Source of the DNA: Dryococelus australis
Taxonomy: Eukaryota > Arthropoda > Insecta > Phasmatodea > Phasmatidae
NCBI GenBank assembly: GCA_029891345.1
Contig: CM056993.1
Location: forward strand, 271,398,636 to 271,462,635
DNA: 64,000 nucleotides
Direction: 5' to 3'
The translations under genes were made by a program, and so were the position numbers. Below the pieces are notes generated by a model that was not told the origin of the DNA, made no database searches, and saw only the letters and a list, made by a program, of their open reading frames with translations. Shown here piece by piece: positions 43,847 to 55,286 of this stretch (position 1 is its first letter; each line of letters begins with the position of its first letter).

Positions 43847-44504
43847 GAGAAATTCTATCATTCAAAGAAAATATATTCAATTGTTGTCTAATTTCTTCAT
43901 TCCTTTTACTATCCTTCAGGGAATATCCTATCACTGATCTAAGGAACTTCATTTCGGATGATTTTATTTTTTTTGTGTATTGTACTTTATTTACCCACGT
44001 TTCACTACAATACATCAGAGCCGGTACAGCCATCGATTTATAATTTTATAGTTGGGTCTCCTCTCGGAATTTACCTTTCAGTGTTCGTCGAATTGTTCCA
44101 CACGTATATTGAAATCAGTGAAGCTTCCTTTTCACTTCGTTATCATCAGCAAAGGATAATTCACAACCGAGGTAAGTAAAACTGGAGACTTGTTCTATCG
44201 GTTGATTATCAATTACTATTTAACCTCTGATAGGATACTTCCTTTGCCATGCCATAACTTTTGTTTTTGTGCGAGATAATTGCAAGTTGTAATCTTTACT
44301 AACAACATTTGATAGATGCATTGATTTTTCAAGTCCATCTTCATCTTTCTGTAAAATAAGTTGATCATCTGCAAATAACATAGTATTAATATATGTGTTA
44401 TTATTTTTATTCCAGGGTGAACCTTTTCCTTCCATTTCTTAACTACGTCATCTATATGTATATATATTTTTATATATGAATTTGTGCCATCTATGGACCG
44501 CAAT

Positions 44505-44545
<41 letters not shown>

Positions 44546-46160
44546 AGTGTTGGAGAGAGACTACAACCTTGACGAACTCCTTGGTTAATTGATATTTCTT
44601 CTTTTAATTTATGTCCCAAATCTAATACAATTTTTGTCCTTTTATACATACCTTGCATAACTTGTATAAAATATTTTCGATATCCGTTATTTTGCATTAT
44701 ATTCTATAATTGCTCCTTATTTACTTTACCGAGGGCCTTTTCATAATCGACAAAAGCGATATAAGTAATTAAGTTAAATTCTCTTCTCTTATCCGGTATT
44801 TGTTTGAAGCAAAATATGTTATATATACAGGATCTTCCTTTTCTAAATTTACATTGTTCTTCCAACAAAAGATCATGTGTTATTACCTTAAGCCTGTTGT
44901 TCATTATTTTAGCATTTATTTATATCCAGTATTTAACAAACTAATTCCTCGATAATTATTACATGAACTTCTATCTCCTTTCTTAAAAAGTGAAATGACA
45001 TTTGCCTTCCGCCATTCTTCTGGAATGATTCTCCTGTTTTAAACATACATTAATTTAATGTAAGTACCTGAATTTTAGAATCATTCCCCCATATTTAAGC
45101 AGTTATAAATTAATTTTTTTAAGCCCTGGAGCTTTTCTATTTTTAAATGATTGCAATGCTACATCAAATTCCTCTATAACTATAAGATCAATTTATTTAA
45201 TATCAGTATTATCTGTACCTTCATCCTTTTTTATCTTTCTCTCTGTGATTTCCATTATACCATAATTCTTTATAGTGCTTTATCCTCGATTCTTCTTCAA
45301 TTGTATTTATGTTAGCGGTTTCCCTTTCCTCTTTGTTAAGATGTTTCATAAGCTTGTAAGCCATCACTTGTCTGCCATGGACATCGTCTTCTATTGAACT
45401 TATTAATCTGTTCCATGATTCTTGTTTCAGCTTCTTTGTTATTGACTTAACAATATTTCTTCTTCTTTTATACTCATTCTCATTTTCTGGGGTTCGATCT
45501 TCATCATTTTTAGATATAATTTTTGCTTTTGTTTAACTGCTTCTGAAACTTCTTCATTCCATATTTTGACTCCTGTTTTTTTTTTCTGGATTTCTTTTTA
45601 TTTCCGATGGCTTCATCTGTTGCTTTCAATATTGCTGATGTTATAATTCCCCATTCATTGTTGACATCATTACTTGTTGGATTTTCATTTAAGTACTGTT
45701 GTAATCGGTTTTGGTATACGTATCTTATTCCTTCATTTTGTAACAGATAAATCTTATAAACTCCTTCATCATTTTGTACATTTTTATTCGACCTTTTCCT
45801 CCATTTAGCAAGAATTCTAATTCCTCCGCCTTACGTAAAATTAACATTACTATGGGCCTCACCACTTTATTCACGTGGAACTGTCAAATTATTAAGAAAG
45901 TAATTACTTTACAAATCTTCTCATTTTTACACTTCGATGCTTTAAAAAATACAGAAAGTGAAAGAATTAATTTTAAGTTATCACAATTGGTTACCTAACA
46001 CTTTTTATTCGACGTTAATATGTAGAACTACTTTCCGTCCTACGTTACCAACTTTACTGGGGACATGTCACTCAATGCACCCAAAAATATATATGCAGGC
46101 AGGGGTAGTGACTTTTTTCTAAGGTTGGTTTCTAAAGTGCTCACTTTATCGTGAACAGCT
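43554..46160 (+). mobile_element. MITE-G copy a, split by a LINE
   Basis: Left part 43554-43630, right part 45820-46160. The left end 'ggctgttcacggtaaaatga' mirrors the right end 'ctcactttatcgtgaacagc'. Without the LINE and one duplicate of the 10-bp target it is about 408 bp, the same as the uninterrupted copies. It contains the family's internal block 'accaactttactgggg'. Non-coding. Confidence 0.8.
43631..45819 (-). mobile_element. LINE (endonuclease/RT type) inserted in MITE-G, 10-bp TSD
   Basis: The insertion is bounded by 'attcctccgc' at 43621-43630 and 45820-45829. On the minus strand the order is the end of the endonuclease-RT linker ('IWNEEVSEAVKQKQKLYLK'), RT ('RKGRSCIYNIFCFKQI'; 'SINQGVRQGCSLSP'; 'MLFADDQLILQKDEDGLEKS'), a YCSETW block with 'MKFLRSVIGYSLKDSKRNEE', and the GRP-K-RW tail. 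The 3' end is a (GTAA)n tail at 43632-43656. It is 5'-truncated, with several frameshifts, a T-tract at 43820-43846 and a (CA)n/(TA)n microsatellite at 44509-44545 within the RT. Confidence 0.85.
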
Positions 46161-46692
46161 CATGAACTATACATTCAGTTAGACGATTCTGCTGACTGTA
46201 ATCACTGACCGAGGTTAAGAGCGTTGGCAGTCAGGTGCGGCCCACGGGCTGCATACTGGACAGCCCAGAGCTTGAGAAAGCGAATTGCACAGCTTGCAGA
46301 AGCTCTTGCAGTTACGCGAGCCCGGTCGCCTAGTTGGACGCTGGAGCGAATCAGCTTGGCCTGTGAGGTAACCTTGCAGGCGCCCGCGTGTGCAGGTTTC
46401 ACCCGAAGGCATCGGCGACACTAACGCCAGGGCAATTTGGAAACACGAGACGGGAGCACGTGATGTAAGGAACTGAGGTGAAAACGTCCGGCCTCCAAAA
46501 ACTCGGTCGCTTGTGCGCGTGACGTCAGCGTAGGGGGGACACTTCACTTCGTAACGCGCTGGGTAACTCGGCTCGTTCAACTTTTTAACTTTCTGCGGTT
46601 ACTGATTCACTCCTTATACACATATCAGATGTATCGATACACTTCTGTCCGGGGCAATTCTAGTGTCAAATGTAACAAGTCACGTTACTAGA
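46161..46692. other. GC-rich stretch without assigned gene
   Basis: The composition jumps at about 46200-46550. Overlapping ORFs on both strands show no domain. It could be promoter DNA (TGACGTCA at about 46521) or a GC-rich repeat. No initiator plus TATA arrangement is visible. Confidence 0.3.
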
Positions 46693-47097
46693 GGTGGTTC
46701 ACGATAAAATGAGCACTTTTGAAAAAGTCACTAGACCTACCAGCATACATTTTAGCGGGCGCTCTGAGTGACATGCGCACAGTAAAGTTGGTAACGATGA
46801 ATTGAAAGTAGTTCAATATCTTAACGTCAAATAAAAAGCGCCAGGTAAACCATGTGTGATAACTTAATTTATTTCTTTCACTTTATGTTTTTTTTTATGC
46901 ATGGAAGTGTATAAATGAGCAGATTTGTAAAACATTTTCTTTTGTAATAATTTCACAGTTGCACTTGACCGACGCATGAATAAAGTGGCTAGGCCCATTG
47001 GGAATGTTAATCTTCATAAGGCGCATGAATACACAACGTGTATACAAATAGTCTTAAGTAATGCTTTCAATAGTGCACATTTTACCGTGAACAGTCT
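46693..47097 (-). mobile_element. MITE-G copy b
   Basis: Ends 'ggtggttcacgataaaatga' and 'cattttaccgtgaacagtct' are inverted repeats. The internal block 'cagtaaagttggtaacgatg' is the reverse complement of that in copies a, c and d, so this copy lies in the opposite orientation. About 405 bp. Confidence 0.8.
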
Positions 47098-47395
47098 ATA
47101 CGTACTATTTACATCAAAACTTTTAACTCGAGAGTACCTGCAGGTCCTCACGTTAAAGTCGCCGTATCTCTTGCATGCCAGTGCTTACTTTATAGCAATA
47201 TTGAGATTAAAATTTGTTTTGTATATTTTAACAGAATATTTACTAGAGTATATTCGCAGTTTCTTCAAACTTTTATGAAGCCCTGCTAAAGTTCTACTTG
47301 CAGGATATTCATCCGTGTCAAGCAGACAATGTTTAACTAAGTATAGATAATTACACCAAGAGACAACGCACCGCATTCGTGCGCACTCACTTTAA

Positions 47396-47665
47396 TAATA
47401 TTTTGCATAAGAACTATTTCTTACTAAGCATTACCAACAACCTATTTTCTCACTGTTTTTATTCATTAGAATTATAAATAAATGTATACATATTATTGAT
47501 ATATGAGATACAAGTAAAAGTTCAAATTAACCAAAAATTAAGAGACTTTCATGTTAACAGAAATATAAAACACGTGTGATGTGACATATTTGAGAAGGCA
47601 CCCAACACATCATACATATGGTGATTTTTAAAACCTTTGATTTAAAAAAAGTGTGAAGAAACTGT
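47396..47665 (+). repeat. Dispersed repeat R3, copy 1
   Basis: 'ataagaactatttcttacta' and 'tattttctcactgtt-ttattcat' and later blocks match 58727-58990 over about 265 bp in the same order. AT-rich, non-coding. Confidence 0.65.
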
Positions 47666-47766
47666 GAACAGACTCTACCCGCGTATTGCGTAAATATACA
47701 TTTGAATAAACGATCGCGTGGTTTCTTCTTCTATTTATATATCGTAGAAACACGTGCTTAATTATA

Positions 47767-48183
47767 AGCTGTTCACGATAAAATGAGCATTTTTGAAATC
47801 TCTGCTTAAGATCTGCTTGTTAGCACGTTGTGTATTCTTCCATCTTATTTAAAATTAACATTAACATGGGCATCATCACTTTATTCACGCGTATTTCAAG
47901 TGAAACTGTAAAATTATTATAAAATCTAATATTTTTCAAATTTATTCATTTTCACATTTTGATGCATAAAAAACAGGGAGCGAATGAAATAATTACAGTT
48001 ATCGCAAATTGTTACCTAACACTTTTTATTCGCCGTTAAGATATCGAACTACTTTCCCTCCTTCGTTATCAATCTTACTGGGCGCATGTCACTCAGTGCG
48101 TCCGTTAAAATGTATGCAGGTAGGAGCAGTAACTCTTGTCTAAGGTTGATTTCAAAAGTGCTTACTTTATCGTAAACAGTCTT
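47767..48183 (+). mobile_element. MITE-G copy c
   Basis: Begins 'aagctgttcacgataaaatg' after TAT and ends 'ctttatcgtaaacagtctt' before TA. Internal 'tcttactgggcgcatgtcac' as in the family. About 417 bp. Confidence 0.8.
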
Positions 48184-48479
48184 TACATGTTTTAATTTTG
48201 ATAGTGGTAGCACAGCTGTCTTTCTTTGCCTGTCCGCCTCTTACATCCGTTAGTTCGTGTCATGTGCAGATTCGTGAATATTTGCATGAAACTGCTTATA
48301 CTGCTGACATCATAACAAAGTGAAAATGTGTAGTCTACTCGGTTTTCTAACGTTGATAGTACCATAGAACCTACTTCGGCAAATAAATGAGTAAGATAGT
48401 TGGAGAAGTTTGGGCTGTTTTTAAAATCGCGGTCTGGAGAGCAGATGCGGGTGACGCGAGGTGAGTATAAGCGCTTGAA

Positions 48480-48605
48480 TGCAAGAGCTGGGGAAACGGG
48501 CGGTCTCCGAGAAAATATGCTGATTGTCCGGCACGATTACCACGTGTGAAAACCCGGAGCGACCCCGCCAGGAAACGAGCCCTGTTCGCCTTGGTGGGAT
48601 GAAAG
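48480..48605 (-). repeat. SINE-A copy, truncated
   Basis: The reverse complement reads 'catcccaccaaggcgaacag', 'gggtcgctccgggttttcac', 'acgtggtaatcgtgccggac' and 'ttttctcggagaccgcccg'. This is the middle of SINE-A without the A-box head or tail. From 48184 to 48479 no gene is seen. Confidence 0.75.
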
Positions 48606-48761
48606 TAATCTGACCACTACGTCACTGCGGCCCCTAAAAAGTAAGAGAGAGCTGGAAGAAAGGTTGGAGACTCCCTAGGCGGACAGCTCGCTGAGGCCCT
48701 CGTGTTTAATGTTGTACCAGAGAGTACTTCCGCAGTACCGAGGAGTTTTATCTACAGTATA

Positions 48762-49167
48762 GGCTGTTCACGGTCAAATGAGCACTTTTAAAAGCCCTGC
48801 TTAAGATCTACTTGTGTACATGTTGGGTATTCCCCCGCCTTATGTAAAATTAACATTGCTATGGGCCTCGTCACTTTACTCATGCGTTGGTCAAATGAAA
48901 CTCTGAAATTTTAAGAAAGTATATACTTTACAAATCTGCTAAATTTCACACTTCGATGCGTTAAAAAAAAAAACCATAAAGCGAAAGAAAAAATTTTGAG
49001 TTATCATAATTGGTTACCTAACATTTTTATTCGACGTTAGGATATGGAACTACTTTCCATCTATCGTTACCAACTTTACTGGGCGAGTGTCACTCAGTGC
49101 GCCCATTAAAATATATGATTTTTTTCTAAGGTTCATTTCTAAAGTGCTCATTTATCGTGAAAAGCCT
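48762..49167 (+). mobile_element. MITE-G copy d
   Basis: Begins 'ggctgttcacggtcaaatga' after 'gtata' and ends 'atttatcgtgaaaagcct' before 'tta'. It is compatible with TA target duplication, as in Tc1/mariner-mobilised elements. 406 bp, non-coding. Confidence 0.85.
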
Positions 49168-49430
49168 TTAGGTACGTAGGTAGGTAATTGGGATTAACGT
49201 CTCGTCGACAGAGAGGTCATTAGGGGCAGATGACGTTGCTCGGGTAAGAGGGATTCGGTAGGCAATGAGAAGTAACTCGGCCATGGCCTTTTTTAAGGAC
49301 CCATCCTAGCATTCACCTTAGTGAGTTCGGGAAACCATGAAGACCGAAATCAGGATGGTCGGACCGGGAATCGAACCCGGTCCTCCCGAATGCGGGTTCC
49401 GGGAGACCATCCCCGCCCGGTGTCACCCAC
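49168..49430 (-). repeat. SINE-B copy (tRNA-derived)
   Basis: On the minus strand 'cgcattcgggaggaccgggt' leads into the B box 'ggttcgattcc' and 'cggtccgaccatcctgattt'. The body ends in 'gacgttaatcccaattacc'. Shares the head with 55034-55265 (plus) and 61015-61190 (minus). Confidence 0.8.
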
Positions 49431-50069
49431 AGCATTGAGTAAATATATACACCTAGAGTGGCCTTGGGATAGGAAAAAGTCTGACCAGATTTAAGCGTTA
49501 GTTCCGCGAATGATTCAGAGGAGCGCTAGTGTTCTCGACGACGTCATCCGCCGGTGTTGCCAATTCCGCAGCCGGGAAAAGTATGTCATAACCCCGGCCT
49601 CGGTTCACCCACGTGTTCGTTCAAGCTTGCAAAAGGGAGCCTGTCACACGCGAGTTAGCAGCATTCGTTTGTATATATGCAACGTTTCCATTTACTTAAA
49701 CATACATTAAGTTTCATTTTGTTCGTACATTATGTTCTACAGAACTTGTAATATTTTCGTAAACGGATATATACGAATCGAGATAGGCACTCGGGTGTCC
49801 GCCATCTTGTCTGCCCCACTTGTGGTTATAGCAAACATTCAGAACACGTTCTACTGTTGCAGAGGTGGGACTAGGGGAGACATTCCCCACGCACACGCCA
49901 CGAAAATGTACTAGCGCAACATGGTATTCATCATCGAACTACAGATTGCTACCTGCTGGAGTGGCCAGAAAGTATTATAGGTCAGTTATGCTAGATTAAT
50001 TTTGCCCTTCATCCACAGGTCCTTGCGTCTTTAAATGTTCATAAACATAAGAGCCAGCCCTGCTACACT
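49431..50069. other. No gene seen
   Basis: Short ORFs on both strands (49510-49914) overlap each other and show no domain. 'atagcaaacattcagaacac' and neighbours do not match any repeat recognised in the window. Confidence 0.4.
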
Positions 50070-50605
50070 ACGGCAGCTCAGTTTTTCCCCTTTAATTTTC
50101 AGGTTCACAGAAGAGATCGGAGAGTAGAGGCTCAATAGCGCCACTCCCCTCACCAAAGAGGCCCCAAACACCACTCTGGTTACTGCCGGCATCGTGTTAA
50201 TGAATTACTAAAGACCCTGCCCCCTCTCCCTAGTATTTTCAATTCTACTTTCCAAGAGCATGTTCCAAACACGCTGTCTCCTGTAGCATTCTATTTAATT
50301 AAATTTAATGCATGCATGAAATAATTTTGAATTTTACTTCTCTGTCGCAAGGGTTTTTACGTCTCTCTGGACGGTTTTCCCTTGCTCTTCTATTTAAGAC
50401 TAGCTCTTAGTACACTTAGGGAGGTAGTCATGGCCTCAATTGCAGGCCATGGTTGCCCAATCCTCTTTAGCCGCGATGCACGTCTCCTTGCATGATTTTC
50501 CTTCCTTGTAGGCGTAAGGTTAGCCCTGAGACGCAATAAAATCCCGCCCTACCTCCGGGACTTAACTTCACATAACTATTAGCATAAGGTAATTTAGAAA
50601 AAAAA
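50070..50605 (+). mobile_element. Jockey-like LINE 3' UTR, second 5'-truncated copy
   Basis: Matches 7775-8296 nearly throughout with only small indels, and ends in 'taatttagaaaaaaaa'. None of the RT is retained. Because the 3' end carries most of the similarity, this identifies the true LINE terminus in both places. Confidence 0.85.
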
Positions 50606-50893
50606 GTGGTCAGAAAATTTAACCTGGGGAAGTCCACTCTAGGTATATCTTTACTCAATGCCCACAGTAGCCATCCTTAGATCACGGGGCGAGCTGACAC
50701 ACACGTGGTGAGGGAGCTGTTGAAACTGCTGAGCCTCAGTGTAGCGTCGCAGTCGAGCGCCAGCGATAATCTGCCAGCCAGAACCGTCGCTAGGAAAGCG
50801 ACAGCCGTGGAGGGAAAAAAATAAATAAAAAAATAAAAGGCAGTAATGAAATCGGCGAGTGAGAAACGCTGCGCGCCAATACTTACGTAAAGC

Positions 50894-51020
50894 TATAAAA
50901 GGATTGGATGTCTTGCGACTCTCTTTAATTGCAGTTTCACATCGGCGGCGCTTGCATGTGGAGTGGTGTTTAAGGATAAGTGCTCTTTTTTTTAATATTC
51001 ATGGAGTTTTACAAAAAACT
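50894..51020 (+). promoter_or_regulatory. Core promoter candidate with short first coding exon
   Basis: TATAAAAGG at 50894-50902 is followed by 'attgcagtttcac' (A at 50933, about 39 bp away, rather far). An ATG at 51001-51003 opens six codons (MEFYKK) and the exon would end at 51020 before GTAAGTACT, a strong donor. Upstream sequence at 50680-50880 is GC-rich. The following exon is not identified. From 51021 to 52006 there is AT-rich sequence without a visible gene. Confidence 0.35.
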
Positions 51021-52006
51021 GTAAGTACTGCCAACTATTTGTTTCTGTGCCTTTAAATATAGTATAAATTGTATTTAACATTTTAAATTATTATTCATTA
51101 TGAATGTATTTGCAAATTGTCAGTTGGTTGCTTTAGTTTGCTTTCCGTTAGCTACTAAAACATTTTCTTATCACTTACATGTATCGACTTTACCTTGTGC
51201 AATGTCTTTAATTTAAAAAGGGATATATTATAGAACTAAAGATAAAAAAAGTAATAACGTGGCTCGTATAGCTGTCTGATTTTTTTTTCTTCAGAGTTTA
51301 TGTTAGACACCGCATATAAAAATTTATATATTAAAATTGTATTCATAATGACCTACAGGTAGGAAACTCATTTGGAATTGTTGCACCCATCAGAGTATAT
51401 TAATAATTTTAACCTAAAATATGTGATTTCAGATATTTAGAATCCATGTTATTTCCAAATATTTAACGCGGAAGTGACTAAATCATTTAGCCTAAGGATT
51501 TAAGGAAACATACTAGGCTAACCATTACAGAGAAATTATAGGAACTACTGGGTATAATACTTTATTGCATATTATTAGTTATTGAAAATTATACAGTTTT
51601 ACTCACGGAACTTTGTCTCAGTGCGTATCGTTGGGTGAGAATTTTTTATAAAGCATAATCACATGTAAAAGTAATTACTTAGAAACGATTAACGCATGCT
51701 TTCAAGCAGTGTGTGGAACGTACGCATCATAAAAAGTAATTATTCTAAAAAATGTACTTGGCTATGACTGACGGACGGTACAGAGGCACAAAGTTACGAA
51801 CAATGTAGTCACAGATAATAATATACATTTTAATAAATATATTCCATACAATTTAATAATCATCAATTAATTATGACTACACAAACATTTTTGGTAAAAT
51901 TTAATAACTTTATTCTAATAGAGTTTGAAAAATAAACTACTGTATTAAACATCATTTTAAATTGCGGTTTCGTGGAATTGCCCTTCACTACATGCGTCTT
52001 ATATAG

Positions 52007-52345
52007 TCGTGTTCACGTTAAACTGAGCAGTTTAAAAAAAAAATATCTGCCCCTAAACTCCATAAATATTACCGTGCACGCACTTTCGGACTCTTAGTTT
52101 GGCAACGACACTTGCGGCTCCCAGTTAGGTTGGCAACGAATTAGTGAAATATTTATCTAAGTTTTGACGTCGTATATTTGCAATGTGATTTTTAATTTAT
52201 AAAAAATCAAGTTGGTGTATTTTTCATATACATTGAGTACGAAATGGCTTATTAGTAACACATTGTTCCTAACGATTTCAAGTTTTCACTTGACAATAGC
52301 TGAATAGTCGTTATGCTCACAGCGCTGTAAATGTTATATTTGGCG
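52007..52345 (+). mobile_element. Related MITE end (gttcacgttaaactgagca), cut by the gap
   Basis: 'gtgttcacgttaaactgagc' resembles the MITE-G terminus ('ctgttcacggtaaaatgagc'), but the interior differs ('ggcaacgacacttgcggctc'). Its other end is not visible and may lie in the N gap. Confidence 0.4.
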
Positions 52346-52445
52346 NNNNNNNNNNNNNNNNNNNNNNNNNNNNNNNNNNNNNNNNNNNNNNNNNNNNNNN
52401 NNNNNNNNNNNNNNNNNNNNNNNNNNNNNNNNNNNNNNNNNNNNN
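52346..52445. other. Assembly gap, 100 N
   Basis: Exactly 100 N, the conventional placeholder for a gap of unknown length. The ORFs that appear to cross it on both strands are artefacts. Confidence 0.99.
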
Positions 52446-52626
52446 TAATCAAAATTTCTATACATTTTTTATTACTTGATTTTCCCTCCAGTGAAACACT
52501 AAGAAACAAATATATATATTGATGTTTTTTTTCATGCTTTTTCATCAAATATGCAAAGATTTTCAAGTCACGTGTTTATAAACGTATGGAAAGTCTGTTA
52601 AATTGTATCATCATTAATAATTTTAT

Positions 52627-52872
52627 ATGGGTTCCAATTGTTCTCAAATTTGCATTACTTGCCCACATTTTTTTGTAAAACAGTGGACATATTTTAGTAA
52701 CATTGATACAGAAAATCGAAGAACTCGTAACTTAATTAAAGAGTACCGAGCTCGAAGAATGTTTCAAACAATGAGAGGCACAGTCTGCCAACGGTGGTAT
52801 GCGACAGTGTCGAAAATTAAACAGAAAACTATGAAGCATGTACTTCAATATTCGCTTTCGATACATGTTTAG
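52627..52872 (+). CDS. Unrecognised ORF, 81 aa, basic
   Basis: The frame begins 'MGSNCSQICITCPHFFVKQW' and is Arg/Lys-rich in the middle ('NRRTRNLIKEYRARRMFQTM'). GC and codon use are more balanced than in the flanks, which hints at coding. There is no clear acceptor, donor or domain. It may equally be chance. Confidence 0.25.
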   Translation: MGSNCSQICITCPHFFVKQWTYFSNIDTENRRTRNLIKEYRARRMFQTMRGTVCQRWYATVSKIKQKTMKHVLQYSLSIHV

Positions 52873-53023
52873 TGCCTACAAGCAATACAACAACCATACG
52901 ATGCATATTTCAAGCTACACCAAAAATGTGTATTCCACATAGTTACATGGCCTGTTTAGCATATAATGAAAAATATCACATAATTATGCGTTTAATTGCC
53001 GGACACGTGCGCGGCGGACTTAC

Positions 53024-53208
53024 CACGTCGCCATCTTGAATCACACTGGCATCAGGAACTACTTGCGGCGACGCCATTGCCGTAGAAGAGTTAAAATCTC
53101 CGCGGAAGGATACAAAAGTCTGATTGCATAATGCACAATACGCAACATGGCAATTTGGCTTAAAACCATTAGCCATATCGGAGAATTGTTTTTTCATTAC
53201 AAATTTCC
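53024..53208 (-). CDS. Candidate host exon ending in a perfect splice donor
   Basis: The minus-strand frame reads 'FSRWKFVMKKQFSDMANGFK' (upstream of and including the Met at 53197), then 'PNCHVAYCALCNQTFVSF' and 'AMASPQVVPDASVIQDGDV'. It ends exactly before GTAAGTCC at 53023. The W-x-F and C-x2-C spacing recalls a BED-type finger, but the His pair is not visible. A second start, ATGGCGTCG inside the exon with good context, would give a short N-terminus of 18 codons. Likely the first or second exon of a host gene running left, toward 52 kb and the gap. No gene is seen at 53209-54060. Confidence 0.45.
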
Positions 53209-54065
53209 ATCGAGAAAAACCTTACACTCTTATAGAATTATCAAAATAAAAATGACTCAAAATTTTACTGTTATTTTGTCACGCTAATAACATTATCTAA
53301 CCAATGTATACATGAGATTGTTAGTTTTCTCTAATTTTTCGGTTTGGTTTGTGGTACATGCGGCATAAATTAATTTTAAAAATGTCTTATTTAAAATTTG
53401 ACGAAATAATTACTTATCTGAGATAGTCGTAAATATATATTAGAAAAGATACACTTTTCGTACTAACTGCCATAAAACAGAAAAATCACACAATTCCCAG
53501 ATAACTTTATATAAACTACGAAAACTAAAATAGGGTTATTATTGTAATAATAACAAAGCACTGACAAAAATATAAAGTACTCAATGCAATTATTCCCAGC
53601 ACGATTTTTTTTTTTTTTTATGTGCTGAGTAGTAATTTTTTGGTCAAGAAAATATGTATCTAAAACATTTCAATCCTTCATCTACAGAGTAAACAAATAT
53701 TTATACGCTCTGGAAAAATACAAGATGGACAAAGTTAATTTTAAATAATTTTTATTGGGTTTAATATGAATGCGATTTCTCTTATATATTGAAATATATG
53801 ATTAATATAATACACATACATAATGATGCAATTGTTTTTGTATTACTTAAGTATTTCATACTCTGGACACTTTGTTATTACAAGACTGCATCTGCAAAAC
53901 AGAATTGTCAAAAGGGACTTTCCTAAACTACCTCCACAACATTAGATTGAGGTAAGCAGCGGGAATGAAACATTCTGCGATTTTGAAACAAAGTTTTAAT
54001 CGAAAGCCTGAAGTTATAGCTCTGATAACTGTGACTTGCATTTTATTTACGGGAAACGTCTTACT

Positions 54066-54252
54066 TGTAGCCGGTTTCTTGCCACAGATGATGTGGCATC
54101 TCTGATGTAACTTCAGAAACGGTGGCTGTTATGCTAACTGTAGACTCGGCGACATTTACACGAGAAAAATCTGCAGGTGTAAAGTCATGAGAATAGCTAA
54201 ACGACTCCATGTGTTGATAGACAAATAGTGAGGTACTTGCGCACTTCTCCAT
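54066..54252 (-). CDS. Candidate first coding exon, 62 codons
   Basis: The ATG at 54252 sits in an ideal context (atcaccATGG). The frame 'MEKCASTSLFVYQHMESFSY', 'SHDFTPADFSRVNVAESTVS', 'ITATVSEVTSEMPHHLWQET' continues to G-Y-K and a TAA. The same bases form 'acaaGTAAGA', a good splice donor at 54065, so the stop may be intronic. Rich in Ser/Thr/Val, no transmembrane segment and no known domain. Just upstream of the ATG on the minus strand lies a SINE-A tail fragment (54262-54306), which would form the 5' UTR or the upstream intron. Confidence 0.45.
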
Positions 54253-54261
54253 GGTGATTTC

Positions 54262-54306
54262 AAGACCCCGATGTTAAGAGCCGCCTATACCTCTCCACTC
54301 TCTCTA
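54262..54306 (+). repeat. SINE-A 3' tail fragment
   Basis: 'tttcaagaccccgatgttaa' and 'gagccgcctatacctctcca' match the SINE-A 3' end ('ctcaagacctcgatgttaag', 'gagccgcccaaatctct'). Head and body are missing. Confidence 0.7.
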
Positions 54307-54327
54307 CTGTGGTAAAGAGGAGGTAAA

Positions 54328-54701
54328 GGCTGATCACGATAAAGTAAGCACTTTTGAAATCAACCTTAGAAAAATGTCACTTCCCTGATCTGCATACATT
54401 TTAACGGGTGCACTAAGTGACATGCACCCAGTAAAGTTGGTAAAAATGTATGGGAAGTAGTTCCATATCTAAACATCGAAAAAAAAAGGATTACCATTTC
54501 AGATAATTTAAATTATTTATTCCGTTTTGTGTTGTTTTTCTTAAGTTTCGGAGTGTAAAATTGATCAGATTTGTAAAATATTTATTTTTATAAAAATTTC
54601 ACTGTTTCACTTGGCCGACATAAGGCGGAAGAATACACAGCGTGTATACAAATAGATCTAAGAAGGGCTTTCAAAAGTGCTCATTTTACCGTGAACAGCC
54701 T
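54328..54701 (-). mobile_element. MITE-G copy e
   Basis: Ends 'ggctgatcacgataaagtaa' and 'tcattttaccgtgaacagcc'. Internal 'cccagtaaagttggtaaaaa' shows the same orientation as copy b. About 374 bp. From 54702 to 55033 no gene is seen. Confidence 0.8.
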
Positions 54702-55033
54702 ATATTGCACTCTCCTTGCTATGCTAACCTGGCCGAGCTGTTAGGTGGCACGAACATGTTCTAGCGTCTTCGTCTCATTTGACACCCTGTCACTTATGCA
54801 ACAAAACTATCACGTCATTCACATCGCATTGACTCTACTGCGGTCTAATTTCTTGACAACCAACTACCCAGATTCATCAAAGAAATTAAAACTCTATAAC
54901 TTTACCCAGCCTTATTGCCATATAGGATGTTACTTTACTTTTACCTATAAATTTTACACTTAGCTATAATTGAAGTCCACCGCCATTTCGACCCAAAAAT
55001 GCCAAGTAACGTCTTATGTCAGTGGGGATAAAC

Positions 55034-55265
55034 TGCACTAGGAGTTGGTTTAAAAAAGTTTCCAAGGCACACGCCGAGAGAGGTGCACAGTGATGAAAAT
55101 TTGGGCTCGCATTCGGGAGGACCTAGGTTTGATTCCCGGTTCAGCAACCTTGATTTCTGTTTTCCATCATTTCGCGAAACCAACCCCAAAAAATGCTGAG
55201 ATTGATCCTTACGACAGACCATGTCAGATTCTTTTCCCGTTTCTGTCTCTCTGAACAACTTGCTT
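55034..55265 (+). repeat. SINE-B copy
   Basis: 'cgcattcgggaggacctagg' leads into 'gtttgattcccggttcagca' (B box) and 'tgatttctgttttccatcat', parallel to the minus-strand copy at 49168-49430. The A-box region upstream ('gtgcacagtgatgaaaattt') is degraded. Confidence 0.7.
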
Positions 55266-55286
55266 TGTTTCTAAGGAACTCATATA

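Noticed and set aside
52252..52566. ORFs crossing the N run on both strands
   Set aside because: They exist only because N codons contain no stops.
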